Shown: one piece after another, positions 1 through 6,359 of the stretch
How positions within the stretch are numbered: position 1 is the first letter of the stretch
Layout: each line of letters begins with the position of its first letter
Notes under the pieces: generated by a model
Databases searched by the model: none
Told to the model about the DNA's origin: nothing
Seen by the model: only the letters and a program-made list of their open reading frames with translations
Position numbers and translations under genes: made by a program
Origin: Methanomassiliicoccales archaeon
Lineage (GTDB): Archaea; Thermoplasmatota; Thermoplasmata; Methanomassiliicoccales; UBA472
Reading direction: 5' to 3'
DNA: 7,499 nt
Assembly: GCA_028679935.1 (NCBI GenBank)
Contig: JAJRAL010000089.1
Location: forward strand, 1-7,499

Positions 1-1290
1 CAACGACGGCTGCCGGTTGAACAGGACGATGTCGCCGTCCTTCAGGTGCCGTTCGATGACGAAGCCCACGTCGACGGTCTCCGCTACGGTCTCGGCGTTC
101 TTGTCCGTGACCTTGATCCTCCGTCCGTCCGGGCGGATGATGTAGTTGACACCGGGCAGGTAGTGGTCGCTCTTCGGGTTGACGCCGCGCTTCACCAGAT
201 CCTTCAGTATCGGAAGGTTGGACTTCGTAGCGAACACCGGGACGGTGAGCTCCCTCGCCGCCTCCTCCGGAACGCCGACCTCGTTGATCGACAGCCCCGG
301 GTCGGGCGAGATGACGGTACGGGCGGAGAAGTTGACTCTCTTGCCGGACAGGTTCGAGCGGAACCTCCCCTCCTTGCCCTTCAGCCTCTGGACAAGCGTC
401 TTCAGCGGGCGGCCCGAGCGGTGTCTCGCCGGCGGGATGCCCGAGGTCTGGTTGTCGAAGTAGGTGGTGACGTGGTATTGGAGCAGCTCCCACAGATCCT
501 CGACGATCAGCTGCGGCGCACCCGCATCCCTGTTCTCGCGAAGCCTCTGGTTGATGCGCAGCACGTCGACGAGCTTGTGCGTCAGGTCGTCCTCCGACCT
601 ATCGCCGGATTCGAGCGTGATGCTCGGCCTGACGGTGACCGGCGGCACGGGCAGCGCGGTCAGAATCATCCATTCCGGCCTGCAGGCCGCGGGGTCGATG
701 CCAAGCGGGATCAGGTCCTGGTCGGGGATCCTTTCCATGCGCTCCCTGACCTCCTTGGGCGTGAGCTTGTGGCCCTCCTCGCGGAAGGTCGTCGGCTTGT
801 CCAGGGTGATCTTCATCTGGTCCGCGCCACAGTGCGGGCACGTCGGTCTCGAGGCGGCGTCCTTCGCCGTCTCCTTCGAGACGAGCCTGAGGTCCATCGT
901 GTCGTGGCCCATCTCTTCCATCTGGTCCAGCTGCTCGCGATACTCGCGCGCCTGGTCCTCCGTCAGGAGCAGCCTTCCGCATACGCGGCAGGTCGACTGC
1001 AGGAGCTTCTTGATCTCCTTAACATAGCCGACGTGGATCACCGGCATGGCCAGGTCGATGTGGCCGAAGTGGCCCGGGCATTCGTCGACCTTGTGGCCGC
1101 AGGTCTTGCACCTCAGCCCCGGCTCGATGACGCCCAGGTGCGGATCCATCAGGCCCATGTCGATCGGGAAGCCATCGTCGTCGTACGTGTCCGCGGTGAT
1201 GATCTTGGTGGCGGACATCCGGCGTATCTCGTCCGGCGAAAGGCAGGCGAACTTGATCGAGCCTATCCTCTTCGAAACGCCTCGCATCAT
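1..1290 (-). CDS. rpoA1: DNA-directed RNA polymerase subunit A' (Rpo1N), N-terminal 430 residues, cut by window edge
   Basis: This is the first 430 codons of the archaeal homologue of the N-terminal part of bacterial beta' and eukaryotic RPB1. It forms much of the clamp and active-site side of RNA polymerase. I translated it directly; the frame is open to the left edge. Zinc-binding residues of the clamp are visible: C61, C64, C71 and H74, then C101, C104, C151 and C154. The segment [20 protein letters not shown] (311-330) is a conserved RPB1-type block, and the window ends inside the FNRQPSL block. The catalytic NADFDGD aspartates should follow just outside and cannot be checked. The first ATG (1290-1288) overlaps the rpoB stop as ATGA and has a GGAGGA ribosome-binding site 6 nt upstream inside rpoB. 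A second ATG follows immediately. It is cotranscribed and probably translationally coupled with rpoB. Confidence 0.97.
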   Translation of the reverse strand, partial: MMRGVSKRIGSIKFACLSPDEIRRMSATKIITADTYDDDGFPIDMGLMDPHLGVIEPGLRCKTCGHKVDECPGHFGHIDLAMPVIHVGYVKEIKKLLQSTCRVCGRLLLTEDQAREYREQLDQMEEMGHDTMDLRLVSKETAKDAASRPTCPHCGADQMKITLDKPTTFREEGHKLTPKEVRERMERIPDQDLIPLGIDPAACRPEWMILTALPVPPVTVRPSITLESGDRSEDDLTHKLVDVLRINQRLRENRDAGAPQLIVEDLWELLQYHVTTYFDNQTSGIPPARHRSGRPLKTLVQRLKGKEGRFRSNLSGKRVNFSARTVISPDPGLSINEVGVPEEAARELTVPVFATKSNLPILKDLVKRGVNPKSDHYLPGVNYIIRPDGRRIKVTDKNAETVAETVDVGFVIERHLKDGDIVLFNRQPSL

Positions 1291-4200
1291 CGCAAGTCCT
1301 CCAGTTGAAGGCGCATGGCCACGCCAAGCGACAGCAGTTCATCCAATAGCAGCTTGAACGCGTACGATGTCTGGATCAGATGCACGTTGGTGTTGTTGCC
1401 GCAGACCGGGCATTTCAGCGCACCTCTTCGGTCGAGGATGGCGATGTGCCCGCAGTTCGGGTTTCCGCAGACGTACTGGAACGTGCCGTCGGACTCGTCG
1501 AGGAGACGGTCCTTGATGACCATCGCCGCGCCGTGACCGATCAGACAGTCACGCTCCATCTCGCCGAACCTCAGCCCGCCCTGCCTCGACCTTCCCTCGG
1601 TCGGCTGGCGGGTGAGTATCTGAACCGGACCGCGCGAGCGGACGTGCATCTTGCCCGACACCATGTGGTGCAGCTTCTGGTAGTAGATGACGCCGATGAA
1701 GACGTCGGCCGCGATCATCTTGCCCTGCAGCCCGTCATACATGATCTCCTTGCCAGAGTGCATGAAGCCGTTCTTGATGAGCTCCTCGCGGATCGCTTCC
1801 TCCCTCTCTCCCGAGAAGGGAGTGCCATCGACGTGGCGGGACTCCATCGAGCCGACTTTGCCCCCGATCATCTCGAGAACGTGGGCTACGGTCATACGCG
1901 ACGGGATTGCATGGGGGTTGATGACCAGGTCCGGCACGACCCCGTCCGCGGTGAACGGCATATCTTCTTGCGGCACGATCAGGCCGACGACGCCCTTCTG
2001 CCCGTGCCTGGAGGCGAACTTGTCGCCCAGCTCGGGGATGCGCTCGTCCCTGACCTTGACCTTGACGAGCCTGGAGCCGTTCTCCGACTCGGTCAGCATG
2101 ACGCTGTCGACGTAGCCCGTCTCGCCTGGCCTGCAGGTGATCGACGTCTCCCTCCGCTTCTGCGGCGTGAGGAAGTCCGTCTCCTCTTCAAGGAACCTCG
2201 GTGGCGAGGTCTTACCAATCAGGACGTCCCCTCCTCCGACGGCCGTCTCCGGCGAGATCAATCCGTCCTCACCGAGACTTCCGTACGAGAGGTCCGCCCT
2301 CGCTCCCCTAACATCGGGCGAGGGGATCTCGAAGTGGTCCTCCTGCCCTCCGGGGTAGCGGCGCTCCTCGGCGCGGTACGTCCTCATGAAGGTGCTTCGC
2401 CCGAGGCCGCGGTCCACCGAGGCCTTGTTCAGGATCAATGCATCTTCCATGTTGTACCCGTGGAAGGAGAGAACGGCGACGACGAAGTTCTGCCCAGCGG
2501 GGCGCTCGTTGAACGCGACGAACTTCATGATGCCGGTCTGCACCATCGGCTTCTGCGGGTAGTGCAGCAGGTGGCCGCGGGTGTCTGGCCGGCGGCGGTA
2601 GTTCGAGGAGCTCAGGCCGAGCGACTGCTTGGCCATTCCGGAGCCCATCGTGACACGCGGGGACGAGTTGTGCTCCGGATACGGAACGAGGCCGGAGCAG
2701 CATCCGAGGATGACCATCGCGTCGACCTCCATGTGCGTGTGCTCAGGCGTCAGGAGCAGCGGGGTCTCGAGCTGCCCGCCGCAGTGCTTGCAGCGCAGGA
2801 CCGCTCCTTCCTCCGATCCGCCCGGGTTCATCCAGTCGACGTCCGTCTGAGACAGGGCGAAGCCGCAGGTCGGGCAGCGATCCGGGACCTCGAAGGGCTC
2901 GACCGCGATGTACGTGTCCTCCTCTTCCTCGGCGTCGATCCACTCGATGACGCCCTCGCGGATGAGGTCGGACCAGTGCGACCTGCCCTCGCGCACGTCC
3001 TCCATGTGCTTGCGCGTCAGGACCGTCTTCCCGTCCTTCAGGACGACGAGCGGCCTTCTCAATCGGCCCTCGTCGCAGTTGATTATGATCTCGTCCATCT
3101 CGCCGTCGTAGCGGACGTTGATTTCGTGCGAGAGGAGCCCGATTCGCCTCCTCTGACGCACCTCGTTGACGAGTTCGATGGCGTTGTCGCAGACCCCCTT
3201 CAGGTCTCCGTTGACGTAGACCCTGGTGCCGGTCGCGGGGCCCTTGACCTCCTTAAGGCCGAGGTCCTTGAGCATGAATGCGACGTCCTCCTCGCGGAAT
3301 CCTTCTGAGACATCGATGATCAGCGCTGCGTTCTTGACCAGTCCGCAGTTCTGACCCTCTGGCGTCTCGTTCGGGCAGAGGCGGCCCCACTGCGTCGGAT
3401 GCAGGTCACGAGCCTCGAAGTGCGGCTGCGAGCGAGTGAGCGAAGAGGTCACGCGCCTCAGGTGAGAGAGCGTCGACATGTTCGACGTTCTGTCGAGAAG
3501 CTGCGAGACGCCCGCCCTTCCGCCGACCCAGTTGCCCGTCGCGAGCGCGTGAAGCAGGCGGTGAGTGAGCAGGTCCGGCCTGATGGCCGATGCGATGCGC
3601 AGGTCCTTCTTCCGGGCGTACGAGCGTTCCAGCTGGTACTTCAGGTCCTTCATCAGGTTGGTGTACGCGACGCGGAACAGGTCCTCCATCAAATCGCCGG
3701 CGAGCTTCAGGCGCTTGTTGGCGTAGTGGTCCTTGTCGTCCTCCTTCCTCTCGCCGAGCGAGAGCTCGAGGACCGACCTCGCGATACGACCGAGGAAGAT
3801 CGATTTCTTCATCCTGTCTTCTTTCGTGTCGCCCAGATGGGGCAGGAGGGAGCGGTCGATGATCGACTCGACCTTCTTGACCCGGTACTCCTTCGCCTGG
3901 CCGGTGGCGAACTTCCTCTCTAGGTAGAGGATCGCGTCGTCGGTGGTGAAGATGCCGTTGGGCGGGAATAGCTTCTTGTCCTGGCATTCCTCGATGTTGG
4001 CGTATACGATGTTCGCCATCTCGTCCTTCGAGACGATGGCGTTGTAGATCTCCTCGTCGCTCTCCATCCCGAGAGCCTTCATCAGCGCGATGAGCGGGAT
4101 CTGCCCCGACGCGGCGGGGACGGTGACCATGAGCATTCCGTCGCGCTTCTTCTCGACGAGCGTCAGGGCGCGGTGCCCCTCCTTCTGCGAGAACACCTTC

Positions 4201-4886
4201 GCGACCTCGAGCTTCGTGCCGTAGCGCTCGTTGAACTCGACCATGACCCGGTTGGGCGCGAGGTCCTCGAGCGTGATCAGGACGCGCTCCGTGCCGCCGA
4301 CGATGAAGTACCCGCCTGGATCGGTCGGGTCCTCTCCTGCTGCGATCAGTTTCTGCCGGTACTCCTCCTCGGTCAGCTCGCGCTCCTCCTCCATGTTCTC
4401 CTTGTGGAGGGTGCAGCGCTTCGACTTGACCATCACCGGTAGGTCTCCTACGTGGACCCTCTCTGGCTCCTTCTCTATGCCGTCCTCGACGACGGTGAAG
4501 TCGATGTGGACCGGGGCGAGGTAATTGAGATTCCTCAGCCTGGCCTCCATCGGCGTTAGCGAATGAACGTAACCGTTCGCCTCCCGGATCTCGGGAAGCT
4601 TGATGTGGACGGTCGGGCGAGCCTGCGGGTCGGTCAGGCCGGTCTTCTCGTCCTTCTTCCTGCCGACGCGGATCTCGACGATCCGGCCGTCGGTCTTGTC
4701 TGGATCGAGACGGATTATGCCGCGGTCGATGTCCTCGGCCGAGACACGTAGATTGTCAACGATCTTCTGCATCCGGCTGTTCGGATTGTCCATGGTGGAC
4801 AGGAAGTCGTTGAAGCTGGCGATGTGGTGGTTAACGATGCTTCTCTCTTTGAAATAGAGTTCGACTAGATCACGCAAGAGTTTCAC
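1287..4886 (-). CDS. rpoB: DNA-directed RNA polymerase subunit B (Rpo2), unsplit
   Basis: This is the complete second-largest polymerase subunit (1199 aa), equivalent to bacterial beta and eukaryotic RPB2. It contributes the protrusion, lobe, fork, hybrid-binding and wall regions. Visible landmarks include the N-terminal [19 protein letters not shown] block, the fork region around 460-520 ([11 protein letters not shown], then [13 protein letters not shown]), and [17 protein letters not shown] (741-757). Further on are GYNMEDA (810-816, acidic E814/D815), [12 protein letters not shown] (954-965, with K956 and K964) and the C-terminal clamp zinc site C1140, C1145, C1159, C1162. An additional four-cysteine zinc ribbon (C671, C674, C699, C702) lies in a stretch between [12 protein letters not shown] and TPEHTHMEV. 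The gene is not split into B' and B''. The chosen start is GTG, overlapping the rpoH stop as GTGA. A TTG three codons later (4877) sits 9 nt after GAGG and is an alternative. Confidence 0.98.
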   Translation of the reverse strand: MKLLRDLVELYFKERSIVNHHIASFNDFLSTMDNPNSRMQKIVDNLRVSAEDIDRGIIRLDPDKTDGRIVEIRVGRKKDEKTGLTDPQARPTVHIKLPEIREANGYVHSLTPMEARLRNLNYLAPVHIDFTVVEDGIEKEPERVHVGDLPVMVKSKRCTLHKENMEEERELTEEEYRQKLIAAGEDPTDPGGYFIVGGTERVLITLEDLAPNRVMVEFNERYGTKLEVAKVFSQKEGHRALTLVEKKRDGMLMVTVPAASGQIPLIALMKALGMESDEEIYNAIVSKDEMANIVYANIEECQDKKLFPPNGIFTTDDAILYLERKFATGQAKEYRVKKVESIIDRSLLPHLGDTKEDRMKKSIFLGRIARSVLELSLGERKEDDKDHYANKRLKLAGDLMEDLFRVAYTNLMKDLKYQLERSYARKKDLRIASAIRPDLLTHRLLHALATGNWVGGRAGVSQLLDRTSNMSTLSHLRRVTSSLTRSQPHFEARDLHPTQWGRLCPNETPEGQNCGLVKNAALIIDVSEGFREEDVAFMLKDLGLKEVKGPATGTRVYVNGDLKGVCDNAIELVNEVRQRRRIGLLSHEINVRYDGEMDEIIINCDEGRLRRPLVVLKDGKTVLTRKHMEDVREGRSHWSDLIREGVIEWIDAEEEEDTYIAVEPFEVPDRCPTCGFALSQTDVDWMNPGGSEEGAVLRCKHCGGQLETPLLLTPEHTHMEVDAMVILGCCSGLVPYPEHNSSPRVTMGSGMAKQSLGLSSSNYRRRPDTRGHLLHYPQKPMVQTGIMKFVAFNERPAGQNFVVAVLSFHGYNMEDALILNKASVDRGLGRSTFMRTYRAEERRYPGGQEDHFEIPSPDVRGARADLSYGSLGEDGLISPETAVGGGDVLIGKTSPPRFLEEETDFLTPQKRRETSITCRPGETGYVDSVMLTESENGSRLVKVKVRDERIPELGDKFASRHGQKGVVGLIVPQEDMPFTADGVVPDLVINPHAIPSRMTVAHVLEMIGGKVGSMESRHVDGTPFSGEREEAIREELIKNGFMHSGKEIMYDGLQGKMIAADVFIGVIYYQKLHHMVSGKMHVRSRGPVQILTRQPTEGRSRQGGLRFGEMERDCLIGHGAAMVIKDRLLDESDGTFQYVCGNPNCGHIAILDRRGALKCPVCGNNTNVHLIQTSYAFKLLLDELLSLGVAMRLQLEDLR
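1297..1302 (-). promoter_or_regulatory. Ribosome-binding site of rpoA1
   Basis: GGAGGA on the minus strand lies 6 nt before the rpoA1 ATG and within the last codons of rpoB. It matches the archaeal anti-Shine-Dalgarno sequence well and supports the start at 1290 and in-operon translation of rpoA1. Confidence 0.8.
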
Positions 4887-5155
4887 CCTCTGACGACGAG
4901 ACGGTAGGCGATGGCCACTTCGGAGGTCACGGACCTCCTGACTATCTTCACGACCCTTCCCTCCTTGATCGGGCCGTACTTATCCTCGAGCAATCGAATG
5001 CATGGGTCGCTGCGTCGGATCTTCGGCAACTGGTCCTTGTCGATTTTCAGCAACGCAAGCACCGCCTTTGCCTCCTCATCGGAAAGGAGGTAGTGGGCCG
5101 GCACAAGCTCATGATTGAACACGTTGAACTGCACACCCTCGCTCAGAACGATCAC
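4883..5155 (-). CDS. rpoH: DNA-directed RNA polymerase subunit H (Rpo5)
   Basis: This small archaeal subunit corresponds to the C-terminal domain of eukaryotic RPB5 and helps form the lower jaw that grips downstream DNA. The family pattern is clear: [19 protein letters not shown] near the N-terminus, then [10 protein letters not shown] and GRVVKIVRR. It is first in the operon and overlaps rpoB by 4 bases (GTGA). The start is uncertain. The longest frame begins with GTG at 5155 (90 aa), but that GTG lies inside GAGGTGAT (5158-5151), a near-perfect ribosome-binding sequence. A GTG at 5134 gives 83 aa beginning VQFNVF, which fits the usual family N-terminus better. A CTG at 5146 has the best spacing from that sequence. 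The gene identity is secure; only the first few residues are in doubt. Confidence 0.95.
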   Translation of the reverse strand: MIVLSEGVQFNVFNHELVPAHYLLSDEEAKAVLALLKIDKDQLPKIRRSDPCIRLLEDKYGPIKEGRVVKIVRRSVTSEVAIAYRLVVRG

Positions 5156-5210
5156 CTCGCCCCTATAGACGAACCGCGGACAACACTGCCATCTGCTCTA
5201 AGTACTGGTC

Positions 5211-5218
5211 TTATAAAA
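5211..5218 (-). promoter_or_regulatory. TATA box of the rpoH-rpoB-rpoA1 operon
   Basis: TTTTATAA on the minus strand lies in the 122-nt gap between the tRNA gene and rpoH. Archaeal transcription normally begins about 25 nt downstream. This predicts a start near 5188 and a leader of about 33 nt that contains the GAGGTGAT ribosome-binding sequence. I see no convincing purine-rich BRE next to it. The rest of the gap holds nothing else I recognise. Confidence 0.6.
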
Positions 5219-5291
5219 CGATATCGCTGCTCTCTGTTCGGGTTTCTGTTCTGCATTGTCCACTCCTCACTTCCAAGCGGGCCCGCGGGGA

Positions 5292-5322
5292 TTTTCGCCC
5301 CGTCGGCGCTAACCGACGGTCT
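5292..5322 (-). other. tRNA intron 2, T-loop, between positions 59 and 60 (31 nt)
   Basis: TTCG of the T-loop (5328-5325) pairs with CGAA near the intron's 3' end (5298-5295), forming the central 4-bp helix stacked directly on the T-stem. The 3' bulge is AAT (5293, 5292 and 5291 following A5294-A5295 of the run; its last base T5291 is exon). The 5' side has AAAGA opposite GG, then a perfect 7-bp stem CCGTCGG/CCGACGG (5319-5313 with 5306-5300) with loop TTAGCG. Cutting after A5323 and after A5292 yields T-loop TTCGAAT. Here the exon side has the true bulge and the intron side an internal loop. The run of As makes the exact cut ambiguous by a base or so. Confidence 0.87.
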
Positions 5323-5361
5323 TTCGAACCCCGGACCATCTGGTTAAAAGCCAGGTGCTCT

Positions 5362-5390
5362 TTCTAGGGAGATCCGTCTCCGAACCTCCT
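5362..5390 (-). other. tRNA intron 1, D-loop, between positions 20 and 21 (29 nt)
   Basis: CTAG in the D-loop (5396-5393) pairs with a second CTAG at the intron's 3' end (5367-5364), giving the central 4-bp helix. On the 5' side the 3-nt bulge GTA (5392-5390) is followed directly by an intron stem starting GGAG/CTCC, extendable to about 8 bp with a hexaloop. On the 3' side AAA (5363-5361) lies opposite AG, next to the D-stem. Cutting after the second base of each bulge joins T20 to A21 and gives a normal D-loop. The shape is a relaxed motif: a true bulge on the intron side and an internal loop on the exon side. Boundaries are inferred from this fold. Confidence 0.85.
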
Positions 5391-5461
5391 ACCTAGCTGA
5401 GCTACGGGCCCATTGGCAAGTAAGTCTCCGGCGATGCGGGTGTCCGAGAAACGAGTGCCGT

Positions 5462-5469
5462 TATTTAAA
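5462..5469 (-). promoter_or_regulatory. TATA box of the tRNA-Lys gene
   Basis: TTTAAATA on the minus strand is centred 54 nt upstream of the first tRNA base. With the usual spacing transcription would begin near 5440 and give a leader of about 28 nt to be removed by RNase P. The 103-nt gap (5412-5514) between the tRNA and the hypothetical gene shows nothing else I can name. Confidence 0.55.
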
Positions 5470-5514
5470 GATTGTGCGACAACCTCGGGCCACGGACTGA
5501 TGGCCGGCCGAGGC

Positions 5515-5829
5515 TCACCGTTTCGCGCTCTTCTTGTGCCCCTCGTTCTTCACGAACCAGTCCTTCGCCTTCGCCATCGTCCAGCCCTTGTCGCGGGCGA
5601 AGAGGAAGCTCACGACCTGCGTTCCAGTCGCGCATTTTCCGCCCTTGTAATTCCCTTTGGGGCAGGCGACGACCGCCTTGATGCCCTTGGCCTCGTCGAT
5701 CGCGATCGTGCGCATCGACCCCTTCTCGTAGTCGTCTAGGTTCCCGTGTCCGCTCCGGATGTAGTCCTCGGTCTCTTCCCACGGCATCGAGTTCACCTGC
5801 CAAGCGCCTTCGAGCTTCTCGTATATCAT
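5515..5829 (-). CDS. Hypothetical protein, 104 aa, resembling a small phage-associated domain
   Basis: I do not assign a function. The reading frame has no signal peptide or membrane segment and ends in a basic tail (HKKSAKR). Visible blocks are [14 protein letters not shown] (16-29), a KGSMRTIAI strand region (36-44), [12 protein letters not shown] (48-59), two cysteines C56 and C66, and [19 protein letters not shown] (74-92). The order of an ETxxYIR block, an S-x-RTI block, KGIKAV and a final FLF...WT-x-AKAK-W-F segment resembles, from memory, a domain seen alone or attached to phage head-maturation proteases. I could not check this. The ATG at 5829 is preferred over the TTG at 5838 because it lies about 36 nt from the TATA element, giving a short leader typical of archaea. 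The gene is divergent from the zinc-ribbon gene and reads toward the tRNA. Confidence 0.75.
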   Translation of the reverse strand: MIYEKLEGAWQVNSMPWEETEDYIRSGHGNLDDYEKGSMRTIAIDEAKGIKAVVACPKGNYKGGKCATGTQVVSFLFARDKGWTMAKAKDWFVKNEGHKKSAKR

Positions 5830-5861
5830 ACTAGGCAAGAGAGCGCGGTTCGCCGCTCACG

Positions 5862-5869
5862 TATAAATA
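5862..5869. promoter_or_regulatory. Single TATA element centred between two divergent genes
   Basis: TATAAATA on the plus strand reads TATTTATA on the minus strand. Its centre is 36.5 nt from the ATG of the zinc-ribbon gene (5902) and 36.5 nt from the ATG of the hypothetical gene (5829). With start sites about 26 nt away in each direction, both mRNAs would have leaders of about 10 nt and need no ribosome-binding site; none is visible for either. I see no second TATA box in the 72 bp between the ATGs and no clear BRE on either side. Confidence 0.6.
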
Positions 5870-5901
5870 GACGAAGCATAATCCCTGCCTCCGGCGAACA
5901 T

Positions 5902-6069
5902 ATGGAAAAGGAAAGAGCTTGCAGTTCATGCGGTGTCAGATTGGTCGGGAAGAAGACGACCTCCTTCCCCTGTCCACAGTGCGGCGAGACGGAGATCGGA
6001 CGCTGCCCCAACTGCCGCGACCAGGGCGTCAAGTACGTCTGCGCCAAGTGCGGCTTCACCGGACCTTAG
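5902..6069 (+). CDS. Small zinc-ribbon protein, probable translation-associated (COG2888/HVO_2753-like)
   Basis: This 55-residue protein is built almost wholly from four CxxC knuckles: C7/C10, C24/C27, C35/C38 and C47/C50. They are followed by G or R and are enough for two zinc sites. The C-terminal CAKCGFTGP is typical of the family. The family is described as a predicted Zn-ribbon RNA-binding protein with a role in translation. The Haloferax homologue HVO_2753 is a two-zinc protein linked to swarming and biofilm phenotypes. The frame is open further upstream, to 5746, but that part overlaps the divergent gene and does not look like family sequence. The ATG at 5902 fits both the TATA spacing and the usual length. 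The gene is followed after 10 nt by aEF-1beta, so the two are probably one transcript. Confidence 0.9.
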   Translation: MEKERACSSCGVRLVGKKTTSFPCPQCGETEIGRCPNCRDQGVKYVCAKCGFTGP

Positions 6070-6079
6070 GGTGGTTCTC

Positions 6080-6346
6080 GTGGGGACCGTTGCGGTTACG
6101 TATCAGCTCCTGCCCGAGGACACCTCCTTCGACATGGAGGGACTAAAGGCGAGGATCACGAGCTACATGCCCGGGGGTGTCCAGGTGGCAAAGGCGACGG
6201 TCAAGCCGTTCGCGTTCGGACTCAAGGCGCTCGAGATCGTCTGCACTATGAAGGACACGTCCAATCTCATCGAGGTGCTCGAGGAGAAGCTCCGTTCCAT
6301 CGAAGGCATCCAGGGCGTCGAGAATACTGGAATGACGCTAGTCTGA
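6080..6346 (+). CDS. ef1b: Archaeal elongation factor 1-beta (aEF-1B), guanine nucleotide exchange factor
   Basis: This 88-residue cytoplasmic factor exchanges GDP for GTP on aEF-1alpha, recharging it for another round of aminoacyl-tRNA delivery. Its length matches the family (about 90 aa), and the order of elements fits: an N-terminal strand ending in LLPED, then a helix (MEGLKARI) and PGGVQV. The diagnostic PFAFGLKAL (43-51) follows, then a helix rich in glutamate and the C-terminal IEGIQGVENTGMTLV (74-88). I chose GTG at 6080, giving MGTVAV, because family members start close to this strand and a GGGTGG sequence lies about 5 nt upstream. A GTG at 6071 would add three residues. It lies 10 nt after the zinc-ribbon stop and is probably cotranscribed. 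It ends 13 nt from the convergent malic enzyme gene with no visible terminator. Confidence 0.95.
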   Translation: MGTVAVTYQLLPEDTSFDMEGLKARITSYMPGGVQVAKATVKPFAFGLKALEIVCTMKDTSNLIEVLEEKLRSIEGIQGVENTGMTLV

Positions 6347-6359
6347 GCCCATTCCCCGC

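Larger units (their letters stand above)
5278..5411 (-). tRNA. tRNA-Lys(UUU) with two non-canonical introns (D-loop and T-loop)
   Basis: On the minus strand the 5' acceptor strand GGGCCCG (5411-5405) pairs over all 7 bases with CGGGCCC (5285-5279), followed by discriminator G (5278). U8 and A9 follow, then D-stem GCTC (5402-5399) with GAGC (5360-5357). The anticodon stem is 5355-5351 with 5343-5339, and its loop CTTTTAA gives anticodon UUU (5348-5346), so the tRNA reads lysine codons. The variable loop is 5 nt, and T-stem CGGGG (5333-5329) pairs with CCCCG (5290-5286). Two insertions of 29 and 31 nt interrupt the D- and T-loops. Removing them leaves 74 nt with D-loop AGCTAGGTA and T-loop TTCGAAT, so A14, G15, G18, G19, A21, T54, T55, C56, G57 and A58 are all present. 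C27-A43 is the only unpaired stem position. CCA is not encoded. The anticodon loop has no intron at the common 37/38 site. Confidence 0.93.

Noticed and set aside
46..3308. Long plus-strand open frames (420 aa at 46-1308, 642 aa at 1380-3308) opposite rpoA1 and rpoB
   Set aside because: They are mirror frames created by GC-rich codons of the polymerase genes. The minus-strand proteins match known families over their whole length, while the plus-strand translations show no motif and are rich in R, V, D and L.
5210..5218. Plus-strand reading of the rpoH TATA box as a promoter toward 5240
   Set aside because: No plus-strand gene follows it; the next features downstream are the tRNA and hypothetical gene on the minus strand.
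5093..5347. 84-aa plus-strand open frame across the rpoH leader and tRNA
   Set aside because: It runs through a tRNA gene, a TATA box and the rpoH 5' end, and its translation shows no family pattern.
5278..5411. The tRNA as a pseudogene broken by random insertions
   Set aside because: Random insertions would not be expected to carry 4-bp helices with the loops, 3-nt bulges in the right place and exact restoration of both conserved loops.
5746..5901. Upstream extension of the zinc-ribbon frame (107 aa from 5746)
   Set aside because: It overlaps the divergent hypothetical gene and the TATA box, and family members are about 55-60 aa.
5933..6079. Upstream extension of the aEF-1beta frame (137 aa from 5933)
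   Set aside because: This part is the zinc-ribbon gene read in another frame; the family begins at the strand after GTG 6080.
6347..6359. Terminator between aEF-1beta and malic enzyme
   Set aside because: The 13-nt gap has no hairpin and no T-run on either strand.
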